Below are positions 36,943 through 48,600 of a DNA stretch of 64,000 bases, piece after piece. Made by a program: the position numbers and the translations under genes. The stretch is from Nissolia schottii (lineage: Eukaryota > Streptophyta > Magnoliopsida > Fabales > Fabaceae). Every line of letters begins with the position of its first letter. The first letter of the stretch is position 1. The notes under the pieces were generated by a model. The model made no database searches. It was not told the origin of the DNA and was given only the letters and a program-made list of their open reading frames with translations. The stretch is from positions 1-64,000 of the forward strand of contig QANU01019398.1 of the NCBI GenBank assembly GCA_003254905.1. The letters are read 5' to 3'.

Positions 36943-37005
36943 AAGGATATGTTAAAAGACATGTTAAAGGATATGTTAAAGGACATGTTAAAGGATATGT
37001 TAAAG
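36943..37005. repeat. 15-bp minisatellite
   Basis: Alternating AAGGATATGTTAA and AAGGACATGTTAA units, four to five copies, between two copies of the family-B LTR end. Confidence 0.8.
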
Positions 37006-37357
37006 TACGTTAGTAGGTTGTACACTAGACCGGGATGACGGTTCCGCTAGGGTACAAAGGGGGAGGATATGATATGACAAAAATACGAAAGACATCACAA
37101 GACATGAAAGAAAACTCTCAAAACTCTCCATTCATGCTATATGTGTTATATGTGGTGAATATGTGTCTATATGATAAGGTAAAGTCAAGTGACAAAGCTT
37201 TCACAAGACGACCTCTATAAAAGTGGTGTGATACGAGGATAGTATAGGCTTCGAGAACGTGATAAATTTCCTGTGATAGGTAGAGAAAAGATTAGAACTC
37301 CCGATCACCTAGTAATCAAGATAAGGTTGCTCAGGACTAGAACGGATAATAACAAGT

Positions 37358-37358
37358 N
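37358..37358. other. Single undetermined base
   Basis: One N in LTR copy 2, at the point where sequence present in copies 1 and 3 is missing. It may mark a collapsed assembly join rather than a real deletion. Confidence 0.9.
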
Positions 37359-38600
37359 AATCCCCAAGGGTTCCCACTGAGAACGCGATGTTCTCATCCC
37401 CCACTCACTTATGATTCTAGGCGGGTGCGACGAGTACGCCGGAGCGGAATAGGCATCAACAGACGAGTAGAAGCCTTGGCGTCAGGATGGTCCAGGAGAG
37501 CATCAGGGCTACAATTGGATCTATACATCGAGACTTCTAGGCATACCGTATTTTGTATATTGTAATATCATAATGGAGTAGTTATGCCATTAGCTTATAA
37601 GTGCAGTAATTGTAATATGTAATTATAAACGAATGTGTGACTATGTCTGGACCTAGATGTATAAATATATATTATGCTTTTTCTGAGTTTGATTATGGCC
37701 ACTTAACTGTTAGGATAGCAATCGCTTAAGTCTTGTAGACTCTATCGCTAGCTTGTATATGTATGTCTTCCTAAAACGCGCCCGACTCATATTTTATGTT
37801 TTAATAAAGAAAGGAAAAAGTTTTAAAAAATTGGTCCATATTTTCAGTAAGAAAATATTTTCAAGTATAAACATGGGCTAGAAGTATCCCCACCAAAGCA
37901 GTTAACAACCCTGGGAGCAGTGTTTACGACTATAGCGTAAATGGCAAGTAGGGGTGTTTCACTGTAAGCGTAACCCCTCACCACCTTGCATGCAGGGATG
38001 ATAAATTTATGTATATGTTGATGCTAAATGCATCTGTGGTTCGCTACCACCTTAGGTATGAGCCCTGCCTTCAAGTTTAAGAATATGGAGTAGATTGTAC
38101 CTGGCGAGGGGGCGTTGGTCCCACTGGTACATGGGGAAGGATAAGAAAGATGTTGCCCCAATGGAAATACCTGATAGGGCGCATAATAGAACACCCTAAT
38201 CCCTTCATGCATGATATATGTGATGTGTGTATATAATAATAATATGTGTATATGCTATAAGGCAACGTCGAGTGAAAAAGGGTTTCACAAGACTGCCGTT
38301 ACGAGGTTTATAAAGTACGAGAATACGTGACTCGATGTCACAGGCGAATAGGGTTAGAAAGCACGATAACTTTCCTGAATAGGTAATGCAAAGATTAGAA
38401 ATTCTCCGGTCACCTAGTAAATTAGATAAAGCTGCTCAAGACTAGTATGGATAATAACAAGTAGGGATTTTAGTATACTTTGACAGAGACCCCTGAGCGG
38501 CGGGATCATAAATGACACGAAAATGGATAGTTATGTCCCATAGGATTCCCATTGAGGATGCAATGTTCTCACCCCCACTCATTTATGATTCCAGGGGAGT

Positions 38601-38960
38601 ATGGCAAGTACACCAAAGAGCCGCAGGGCACGAATCCTGATTTCGTATACTTGGAATGACCCCAACACGGGGATCGTCATGAGGACTATTTCGTTCGAGT
38701 CCGTTGACGTCCAAAGTACTCCGCCACCAGTACCCATCCCCTCTCCTATCCCTTGGCTTCAACAGACACCTTCTAGTTCAGATGTACTCTATGAAACACC
38801 AGTATGGAGGAATCTTGCCTCCACTCCTGCTGTGAGGCCCTTGCTAGCACATTTGGGTCAATGTATCTGCCAGAAAGTAAGAAAAAAGGTGATCCCTATG
38901 GTCAGAAGCAGGTTTGCCACTCGGACACATGACGAAGAAGAGGAGGAGGAGGATGATTGA
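38601..38960 (+). CDS. Hypothetical 119-residue protein in LTR copy 3
   Basis: An ATG-to-stop frame with a basic start (TPKSRRAR), a proline-rich middle (STPPPVPIPSPIPW), a basic patch (KVRKKVIPMVRSRF) and an acidic end of eight D/E residues. The two neighbouring copies of this LTR lack most of it and have ACG where this copy has the ATG. No domain is recognised. No signal peptide or membrane segment is seen. It may be part of an LTR-borne ORF or a captured fragment. Expression is unknown, and a chance frame cannot be excluded. Confidence 0.3.
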   Translation: MASTPKSRRARILISYTWNDPNTGIVMRTISFESVDVQSTPPPVPIPSPIPWLQQTPSSSDVLYETPVWRNLASTPAVRPLLAHLGQCICQKVRKKVIPMVRSRFATRTHDEEEEEEDD

Positions 38961-39380
38961 ATGTCTTAGCGTCAAGATACCCTAGAGAAGTATCGGAATT
39001 ACAATTCTATTTGCGCATTGTGATGATTAGGTGTTTTGTACTTTGTATTAGTTAAATGGATTAGATATGTCATTGGCTCCTTATGTGTAGTAAGTGTATA
39101 TGTATATATGTATAACCAAGTGTGTAACAGTTTCTTGAACCCATATGAATGAATGTACATTATGTTGTTTGGTATGGTTATCTGTTGTGACGTTAAACGC
39201 CTAAGTCTTTTAGACTCTATCACTTGCGTGTGTGTGTGTATATATATCTTCTTGATTACACGTGTTCATATTCTACGTTTTAATAAGAAAGAAAAAAGTT
39301 TTAAATTGGTCCAAATTTTCCGTAAAAGAATATTTTCAAAGGCTATATTTTCCGTAAGTATTTTGACAACTTAAGCGCAT

Positions 39381-40085
39381 TCTTATTTTCTCTCCTATGC
39401 TTAATTAAAGAGAAAATAAAGAGAAGAAAAAATATGCAACATTTCTTTCTTTTGTTTGGATGAAGAAAAAAAGTAAGAAGGACAATGTAACAACATTAAA
39501 TGGCTTTTTGAATGTAACTGTAATAAACAAAGAGTGTTTTTTTGTTAAAGACACTTGTTAGCAAAAATCCATAATCAAATAAAGGTAAAGTTCTCATTTT
39601 GTTATGGATTTAATTGAAATGCATTGATAGTGTGAAACAGAGCTATACTATCATTTAATCATATACCAACATATCAATAAACATGGTTAATTATTACACA
39701 CACTTTTTAAAAGGTTATCCAAACAAAATGGGTTGATTAACTAACCATGTAAATTTTTTACACTATCTCTATATCAAAATTAAACTCTTCTGTTATTTCT
39801 TTATTTATTTGATTTATTCCCTTCCTATTTGCGCTCTATATTTAAGGAAGAAAATCTCTTCGTTATCTTTTCTTTCTATTTTGTCATGTTCTTTCGTTTT
39901 CTTTCTTGATCCAACAAAAGACAGCACATATATTGTTTTTTACCGAGAGAAAGTTTGTGTTAAGTTATAGCATTTAAGGGTGAACAACGCTTCCACTAGC
40001 AACAATGTCCAATCCCCCAAATTGTGCAAGTGCGGTTGACACTCAAAATCGAAACTCAGTTGCCAGCTAGTCTTAGATTTGTGGC
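39381..40085 (+). promoter_or_regulatory. Upstream region of the NPF gene
   Basis: AT-rich DNA with a purine-rich MITE-like piece near 39410-39480. No other gene is seen. It runs into the TATA box of the NPF gene and presumably contains its promoter. Confidence 0.4.
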
Positions 40086-40094
40086 TATATAAAG
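40086..40094 (+). promoter_or_regulatory. TATA box of the NPF gene
   Basis: TATATAAAG, 116 nt upstream of the ATG at 40210, followed by a C-rich 5' leader. Spacing fits a 5' UTR of about 80-90 nt. Confidence 0.65.
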
Positions 40095-40163
40095 CACCCG
40101 AATCCACCCCACACACGGTCTCTCCAAGCTTGATTCTCCCCCAATATTTCAAACCAGAAAACC

Positions 40164-40190
40164 CCCTTCCTTCCTTCCTTCCTTCCTTCC
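40164..40190 (+). repeat. (CTTC)n microsatellite in the 5' UTR
   Basis: Six copies of CTTC directly in the leader between the TATA box and the ATG of the NPF gene. Length variation here could affect leader length. Confidence 0.85.
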
Positions 40191-40209
40191 TGGGTAGCCA
40201 TAGCCAGTT

Positions 40210-42625
40210 ATGGCAGATAGCATCAACAGCAAGAGCAACTATCTCATCCACCACTCCACACACACCAGGGGTGGCTGGCATGCTGCCATCTTCATCATCT
40301 GTGAGTTCATTACATTCTTCATTTCCCCTCCATGTGCTCCTATTATTGCCCATTTTGATTTGATTTGATTTGATTTGGACACAGTAACATATATAGCCCC
40401 AATTAATCAATTAATTAATTAATTGTCCATTATGATGATGGTGATTTGGTGTGCGTGCAGTTGTGGAAGTTGCAGAGAGATTTGCATACCAGGGCTTGGC
40501 TGGGAATCTGATCACATACCTGACCACTGTTCTGAATGAACCCATCACCACAGCTGCTAAAGACGTCAACACTTGGGTCGGTGTTTCCTCTCTCTTCCCT
40601 CTGCTTGGTGGCTTCATCGCTGATTCCTGTCTTGGTCGATTCAGGACCATACTCTTGTCCTCGCTCATTTATCTTGTGGTAATTAAATTAAATCTTGATC
40701 CCTTACTATTATTATTTATTATTATTGTGTTCCTTTCTTCTTGATTCTTGGCTAGGAATCTAGTAATGTGATTGGTGCCATGATTTTTAATTCTTAAATA
40801 TTGGGTCCTGCAGGTTTACGGTTGATTAATACAGTTTAATTTTAATACATTGGAAGTGGAAAATATTTTATGCGGTTGGTTAATCAATCATTTGAATAAT
40901 CTTGTCATAATCAATCATGTTGGTTGATTTGTTGATACATGATAAAATTACAATATAAAACTTATTTTGACTTTTGGTGCATTTCAATTAAATCTTAATT
41001 AATATCGCAAGAAACAAATTACTTTGGACATATTTTCTTTCTTTATTTTTTTGTTTTGCATCTGGTTGAATACTTTTTTTTAGCAATTTCTTAAAAAAAA
41101 TTATTACCAAAAATACAACTGTTTATATCTTCTTCTTTTTTTGGTGCAACAAAAATACAACATAGAAGTCAGTGACAAAGAATTCTGTCAAATATAATAG
41201 AGATTTATTTTAAAACAATTAAATAGTACAAACCTATATATTTTCATATGAAAATCATGCAAAATAATTTCACTTCAAATATACTAATAAACAGATAAAA
41301 AAAAAGGTTAATTTGTATGGACTAGTAACACTGTAAAATTTTACGTAAAAACTCTCACCTCTCACCTCTCACCTCTCACCTAATAACTCTGTTCTCTCTC
41401 TCCTCTCTCCTCATTACCCTCTTTTGTCCTTCCTCCTCTTTAATGATTGATCCCCAAAATTATTACTCGCTCCTCTTTTTTTTTCTCTTCTCAATATTTG
41501 TCTACATTTTTATTTTAATATTTTTATAAATATTTTTTTTAAATTGAAATTTTTTTTATTTTTATAGTATGTCTTTATTAAATAAATATTCTCTATCAAA
41601 TATATTAGAATAACCCTATATATAAAATATAAAGATTAAATGTGTATTTAAGTTTTTTTTAATGGTTATCTTATATAAAATTATAGTGTCACATATTGAA
41701 GGAAAAGGTAGATTTGCAACCTCAACCAAGAGTTTGCTTAAATTAGAGTAAGTTTGGTGTTTTGGTTTTCAAAGCCACTTTTACTCCTAAACTAGTGTTA
41801 TGACCCAAATTAAAATAAATAATAAAATTATATTTGAGTCTAACTTTTAAATTTTTAAGAGACTTATTTGAGTGAAGTCTTAAAATTTTATTAGTAACAC
41901 TTTTTAAACAGTTATATCTCTGTTGATTTACAACGGGTTTAATCTTCTATTTATAATGTAAGTAACTAACTGACCCTAATTTGATTTTATCTTTTATAAC
42001 TAATTCCTAAATAATTTTATCATCTATAATTACGGGATAAAGCTTAATTCTCACTTAAGGTCATAACAACGGGTTTTTGGTTTCAAGGAAAAAAAAAATC
42101 AAAATAACAAAACAAAACATGTTTTTACTTTTTCCACCCCCTACTATGTACTATTTCCCTATCTATCCATTTCTTTAGCCTATATTATCTTAACTATTGC
42201 AATAACAACATTTTGAAAAAAAAAAATACAATTTCCCAAGAAAGGATGAAAAAAAAGGGCTAGATTCTTAATGTAACACTTTAAAATACAATTACTCAAA
42301 CACTATTTTTACATAAAAGATTAAATAAAGTGCAACTTATAATTCATATTATTTTTTTAGTAGTTACACACTGCAATAAATTTGACCAATGATAATATAT
42401 TTTTATTAATTACACTTAAAATGTATGTCTAATTTTAGTGTAAAATAGAAATTTTTTTATTGAAAATGGCTATACTTTATAATAACAAAGTCATTCTCAA
42501 TTTGACAACTCCACATTATGTGATTTTTAACTTTAAACATGTAGCATTTTTTTTATAAGTCAAACGTGTAACATTTATTAAAAGCAATACTTTTTTTTAA
42601 GTATGGTATTTCTTGTAATCTATAC

Positions 42626-42669
<44 letters not shown>

Positions 42670-45600
42670 GAGTAGCAAAAGTAACCGCATTTGTTCTCTC
42701 CTCACTCTAATTATTGTTTCAATTCTAGACTTATGTTTAAAATATAAATTTATGGTTTTAATTTTTTATTAATATTCACAAGTATTTCCAAAAAAAAAAA
42801 AAAAAACTATCCTATCTACCACTCTGACCACTTTCTCCTATATAAGCACTTCACTCACATTCATTACTACCACCTTCTCACATTTGACAGATATGAAGTG
42901 TTGTCAAAGCATATTAGTGTATTATAAAAAATAATGTTACATTTTTTTGTGGGGTGAATGACCTTAAGTACTGTAAAGTTGTCTTTGATAAAAAGAATAT
43001 CTCCAAAATTCTTGCAATGACACCTTCAAAAACAATTTTAGTGAAACCCTTAAAGTACTAATGGCAATCTTGTTAATTGAAAGCATCCTTATATGTTAGC
43101 CCATAAACAAACAAAAAAGAAAGAACCCTCATAAACGATTCCAATATTCCCATTGTAAGATTAGCATATTTCCTGTTCATGTGGTTTGTCCTTATTATAG
43201 AGTGTAGTGATAATTATTTAAAACAATTTTAAGGTAATTACACTCACAAAGATGTATAATTTGATGTGAGTTTTATCATAATATTGTTCAAAATAATTGT
43301 CATCCTACTATTTTTCTAGTATAAATAAGTCAGCCAAATTAATATTGTTCATTTTACTATTGACGGAAAAACAAAACTGTTGATGGGAAAGGATTGTCAC
43401 GTCTGACGTTAACACAATACAGGGCATGATTTTCTTGACGTTGTCCGTGACGGTACTGAAGCACAAAACGTTATTCTTCTTGGCGCTTTACGTGCTGTCC
43501 ATTGGCGACGGAGGGCACAAGCCCTGCGTTCAAACCTTCGCCGCTGATCAGTTTGACGATGACACGCCGGAGGAGAAAGATGCCAAGAGTTCCTTCTTCA
43601 ACTGGTGGTATTTGGGGATTGTTGCTGGCTCAGCCGCTGCAGTATTTGTTGTAATATATCTTCAGGTAAATTAGTCAAATTATTTTATATAAATAGTCAT
43701 TAAATGATATTAATTATTTTAAGGGTACTTAATAATAAGTCCAAAATGATAATGCTTTATTAGAAGGGACAGATTTTTGAAAATTTTAACGCATTTCAAG
43801 CATTGAAATCTTAAAAATGTTTTATGTACATCCAATTACCATTTCCTGTACAATCATCAACAATTTAAGTATCTTTTCTGTATCTCCCTCACCTGCATCA
43901 CTTTGCTTTTTTTTCTTTTTTCATATTTTTTCTCTCACTCCTCCTCCTCCATTTCTCCTCCGTCCGCCGTGGTTATCACTTTCACTTTTTTTATTCCTCT
44001 TCGTCCTTTGTCATATTTTTTTCTTTTTCTTTTTCATTCACATTACAAATATAAGGTATGAACAAAGTACGTGAGATCTCTTTGTCCTATTACTACTACT
44101 ACTACTTGTTCTTCTTCTTCTTCTTTTCCTTCTTCTTCTTGGGTTGGTTTCAATAACCATTTATTTTTTCTTGTTTGTTTTCTTTTTATTCACAAGACGT
44201 TATGGATCTATGAGTTTTTAGCCTGTCGTTTCTATCATTTTTTTTTTGTTTTTGGGTGTTCAAAAGGTTATGTATTTTTAAAGAAAATTTGTGCATTATT
44301 GAAGAAAAATTTGTTTAAGCGAGCACCAAAAGTTCACAATACATTATGGATTTAGAGTTTTCCTTTTCGTTTCTGTCATATTTTTTATTTTTAGGTGTTC
44401 AAAAGTTTGTTTATTTCTTAAGAAAAAGTTTGTGTAGTCGTGTTCAAAAGTTTGTGCATGTGAGCACCAAAGTTTTTTTTCCGTTTTCATTTGCGTCTTA
44501 TTTATTGTTTTTGAAATGTTTGTGTAGAATAGAAAATCTGTGTATATTATTATGAAATTTTGAAATTGATTAATGTATATGTTGTTTATACATATATAAA
44601 AGTTTGTGTAATAATTCGTAAAAGTTTGTCTATATTTATGGTTATGCGTGATCCAAAATTTTTGTGTTAGTTAAAAGTTTGTGTAATTTTGTGCTAATAT
44701 TTGTGTTTTTATGTCCATTATTTTGTGTAGTTAGCATCTACCATTGTTTGTTTGTGAAAATCTCTTAAAAAAATTGTGTAGCCAAATTTAAAAAGTTTTT
44801 GCATAATTGATATGATTTGTGATTATGATTGATCCAAAAATTTTGAATGATAGTTAATTATTTGTGTAAGTTTGTGTTAATGCTTGTGTTTCTATGTTCA
44901 AGAGTCTATGTATGTTATCAAAATTTGAAATTGGTTGTTGCGTATGTTATCAAAATTTGAAATTGGTTGTTGTATATGTTGCTTATACACACATAAAAGT
45001 TACGTTCAAGAGTTTGTAGAGTATTTCTTAAAAGTCTGTGTAGTGAACGAGAATGAGATAAACAGTAAATATTTGATTTTTTGAATTATTGCGAATGGGA
45101 GAAAAAGAAGTGTGAATTGCTTTAGTCGTGGAGTGTGTGCACACACGTGTGAGATGAGAGCGGGGATCACGAGATGTATGAGAGAGAAAGTGATAGTTAT
45201 GAGATACAGCGTGAGACACATTTCGTATAGAATGTGTTGGCGGATGTATTGTAGATGCAAAAGTTGTGTACCTCAAGCAACATTGTTTTAATTTAGACTT
45301 CTTTATTAAAAAGTGACTTAAGAACACTTGTTAGTAAAATTTTAATATAAAAAAGGTTTCTTTGTGATCTCTGGAAAATTATTGATGGATCAATTTAATC
45401 CCTAACAAAAATAAAGTCCTAGTTAGTTCCTCCATTTTTAAATGTTAAATGTGGGTCAAATTAGTTCCTTTGTCCTTAGTCATACTTCGTAAGTGTAGTT
45501 AAACAAATTATTGTTATTTTTTCTCTTCCCTTACACTTCCCTTACACTTTTAAAAATGTATTTAACTACACTTATAAAATGTGGTTAAATACCTAAAGAA

Positions 45601-48600
45601 TAACTTTACTCATGGACTAACTTGAACATTATTTTTTTATTAGGGATCAAATTCATCTATCGATAATTTGACTAGAACTAACTCGAACATTTACTCCAAA
45701 AAAAATAGTCACATTATAATAAGCATTAAATGATATATTTTTTTAAGTTATTACATGACATTAATTATGTAAGATACGTGAGAATCAAAAAATAAATTTT
45801 ACTCCCATTTCAAAATAATTGTCCAGCTTTAGTTATGTGTAAGGGTGTGTTTGGGTTTGGTATGGGTAAAGAGCTTATTCAAGCAAAGGAAATTTTGAAA
45901 AATAATTTATGAATAAATTATTTTGTATTTAAATATGTAATATAGAAGAAATATTTATTTTGAGCCTTATTATGAAGAGGTTACTGAGTTTGGGGGTACC
46001 TGAGGTGGTAGGTGTTGAATGAGAGGGTTGGGACTTGGGAACGTCTGAGTGGCAGCAATCGTCCTCCTTCATTGATCCCTTGGTGCACTAAATTTAGAGC
46101 ACATAATATATTTAACTATTATATTTAGAACAAAATGTTTATTCTATAAATTTAGTTTTGATGCATTGTTATTTTATTTTGTTTACGTAATCATCTAATT
46201 ATGCATTATCACATCGATAAAAAGTTTGGATCTTTATATTCACAATATCAATAGTCAAATATATAAAACAACATGATTAATGATAATGTAGAGCTCTTTT
46301 AAACAAATAAGTACATCGAAAATGTTCTCTTATGATATTCTGCTTAATATCCTCTTGTCTCACGTTATTATGTTAATTCATGGTCTTATTTAGTAAAGGG
46401 AGAATCCCCAATTTGGTCCCCCAACTTTTTCTTATTGTCCTACTTAGTCCCTTAACAAAATTAATTACACGGTTAGTCCCCTAGCTTTACAACTGTTACC
46501 CTAATTAATCCAATCCAATCACTCTAGTCCAGATAAAGTCTCTAAAAGACTCAAATGATGACAAATAGATAGACATCTTGGCGTCCCTGGATTGGAGTTC
46601 TTCAAGAAGTTTGCTAAACTCAAGTTGGGGAGTATGACCCGATTAGCAGCTACCGCTGACTTCCCTGTCAAGTCCCTTGTCGCCCATATTGAGGACTGTC
46701 TTGAAATTACTCCAGCGAGTGTTTCGTCTCCTCCTCAGGTGGAACTTCCTCATTCTGAACTGCAGTCTATCCTTGGCATCCTCAATCGACCTCTAAAGGA
46801 CTTTGCCAAGGAGGGGGACTATAAATAAGAATCATTTGGCGTTCTTTCTTTACTCCATGATCTTGCAACCCATGATGAGGTCTCGCCACTCCTAAGCTCT
46901 CTTCAAGACTTTTCTCAGAAGATGTTTGATTAAATTCTTACCCTCTTATTTGAGCTTGATCGCTTAGAGGACGACAAGAAGAAGGCGTGTCATTCTCTTT
47001 GGGTAGCAAAGAAGGGGTTGGAGTTGACTCAACTGACGCAAGAAAAGATCGATGGAATGTCAAGCGAGATCTAAGGGGATGTAGATAGGGCGACTGCTGC
47101 TGTAGTTGGGGTTAAGAGTGAGATCTCAAATTTAGAGGCAAAGCTTGCACAAGCTAAGCTTCGAAGGTCTTCATTGCATGACAGGCACTCGAAACTGTTT
47201 GAAACATTGCGCGGGGATGAACAATAGAAGGCTCATCTCAAGGCCAACTCAACAAAGGCTCAGGAAGATATGGCTATTCACGAGCGGTTTGTACAAGCTT
47301 TGTCGAGGAAAAGGAGAAACTCACCAACAGAAGGGCTCGGTTAGCGAGTGAACAAGACGAGTTGAAGTGCTTACTTCACACCCTTTTAGGCTAGCTCTTT
47401 TTTTTTTGTATTTCCCAACTTTTGGCATCTTATGTAATATTTCAACATATATAGATATGTATATGATCAAAGTTCAATTTTTATCTCCATCATTTCTGGT
47501 TGGTAGATCTTTAAATATTTACCATTAATCAAACTTAATCGTCTTCCATCATCTACATTAATTATTGAATAAGTGTTTCCTAAGAACACTTTACTAATTT
47601 TGAATGGACCTTCTCAATTAGGTGACCATTTCCCAAGACTTCTTGACTTTTTATTAATGGGTAATATCACTTTCCAAACTAGATCGCCTACTACAAATTT
47701 TTGTTTTCTCACTTGTGATTGTAAGATCTTGCTACTGCTTCTTTTTGCCGAAGAATAGATTCTAGAGCCTTTATTCTTTTACCATCTAATTCGTTCAATT
47801 CATCGAATAAAGCATCCCAATACTTGTCGACCGGCAACTCATCTTGTTAAGCCACACTAATGCTTTGCAAATTTTTATCAATTGATAATATAGCCTCGTG
47901 ATCGTATACCAATTCGTAAGGCGTCATCCTAATTGGCCCTTATGGCGAGTTTCTGTAGGCCCATAACACTTGGCTTAAAGCATTGTGCTATCCTTTTGGT
48001 TGTCAGCCCACATTTTTTTATCATTGCGATTATAATTTTATTTATCGCCTCGACTTATCCATTAGCTTGGGCATAGTATGGTGTCACGCCCTAACTTAGG
48101 ATAGTGACTGGCGCGCAAGGGACTAGTTTTCTTACGGAAGCCTCTGGAACGCTTTTGATAAAAAATTGCATTTTAAATCTAATTAAAACAAATAAAACTT
48201 TATCTTTCTGAATAAACATGAACGTTTTTTTATATAAAACATAAATATACATGATAAAATACGCGACAGGTCTGAGGATCTTGCTTGTATACAATTGGAG
48301 CACTTTATACATAACTCGATTACAAAATAAAAATAAACTAACAGTTCCGATAGGTAGCTTCACCTCAAGGTGAACTGCTGACTCTTGGATTCTGACATCG
48401 CTACACTAACCATAAACTCCACGCTCTACTACGCTTATTCATAACCTGTAACTGGAGGAGGAGGTGAGGGGTGAGAATTCTGGGGAGAGTCTCAGCGAGA
48501 AGCCGCTGGCACGGTGACATGAGACACTCCGAAAAACCATGGCATGCAGAAGCAATACAAGTATAAAACATTTCTATAATATCTAGTACATAAAAGCATT

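Larger units (their letters stand above)
32201..37961 (+). mobile_element. Family-B long LTR (Ty3-type), internally expanded
   Basis: It begins TGTAACATTCC at 32201. A fitting end is GGGGTGTTTCA at 37961, matching the GGGTGTTACA end of the copy at 30214. These are the paired TGTAACA.../...TGTTACA ends common in large plant Ty3 LTRs. It holds tandem repeats (175 bp and 90 bp) and two diverged copies of the LTR end. The flanks ATACA and CTGTA do not match, so the borders are an estimate, and more than one insertion may be merged. No gag or pol is present. Confidence 0.45.
36200..39360 (+). repeat. Three diverged copies of the family-B LTR end
   Basis: Copy 1 (about 36200-36940), copy 2 (about 37240-37961) and copy 3 (about 38330-39360) share, in order, a GATTAGAA box, CACCTAGTAA, GCTCAGGACTAG, CAATGTTCTCATCC, CACTTATGATTC, CGAGTACGCCGGAG, a TGCCATTAGC-like box, AAGTCTTGTAGACTCTATC and TTTTAAA-TTGGTCCATATTTT. 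Copy 2 has lost the piece between AACAAGT and the GTTCCCACTGAG box, exactly where the single N (37358) sits. Copy 3 has about 300 bp of extra sequence holding an ORF. Confidence 0.75.

Noticed and set aside
32201-37961. Single clean LTR insertion with target duplication
   Set aside because: The ends look right (TGTAACATTCC...GGGTGTTTCA), but the flanks ATACA and CTGTA do not match. The borders are therefore kept as an estimate only.
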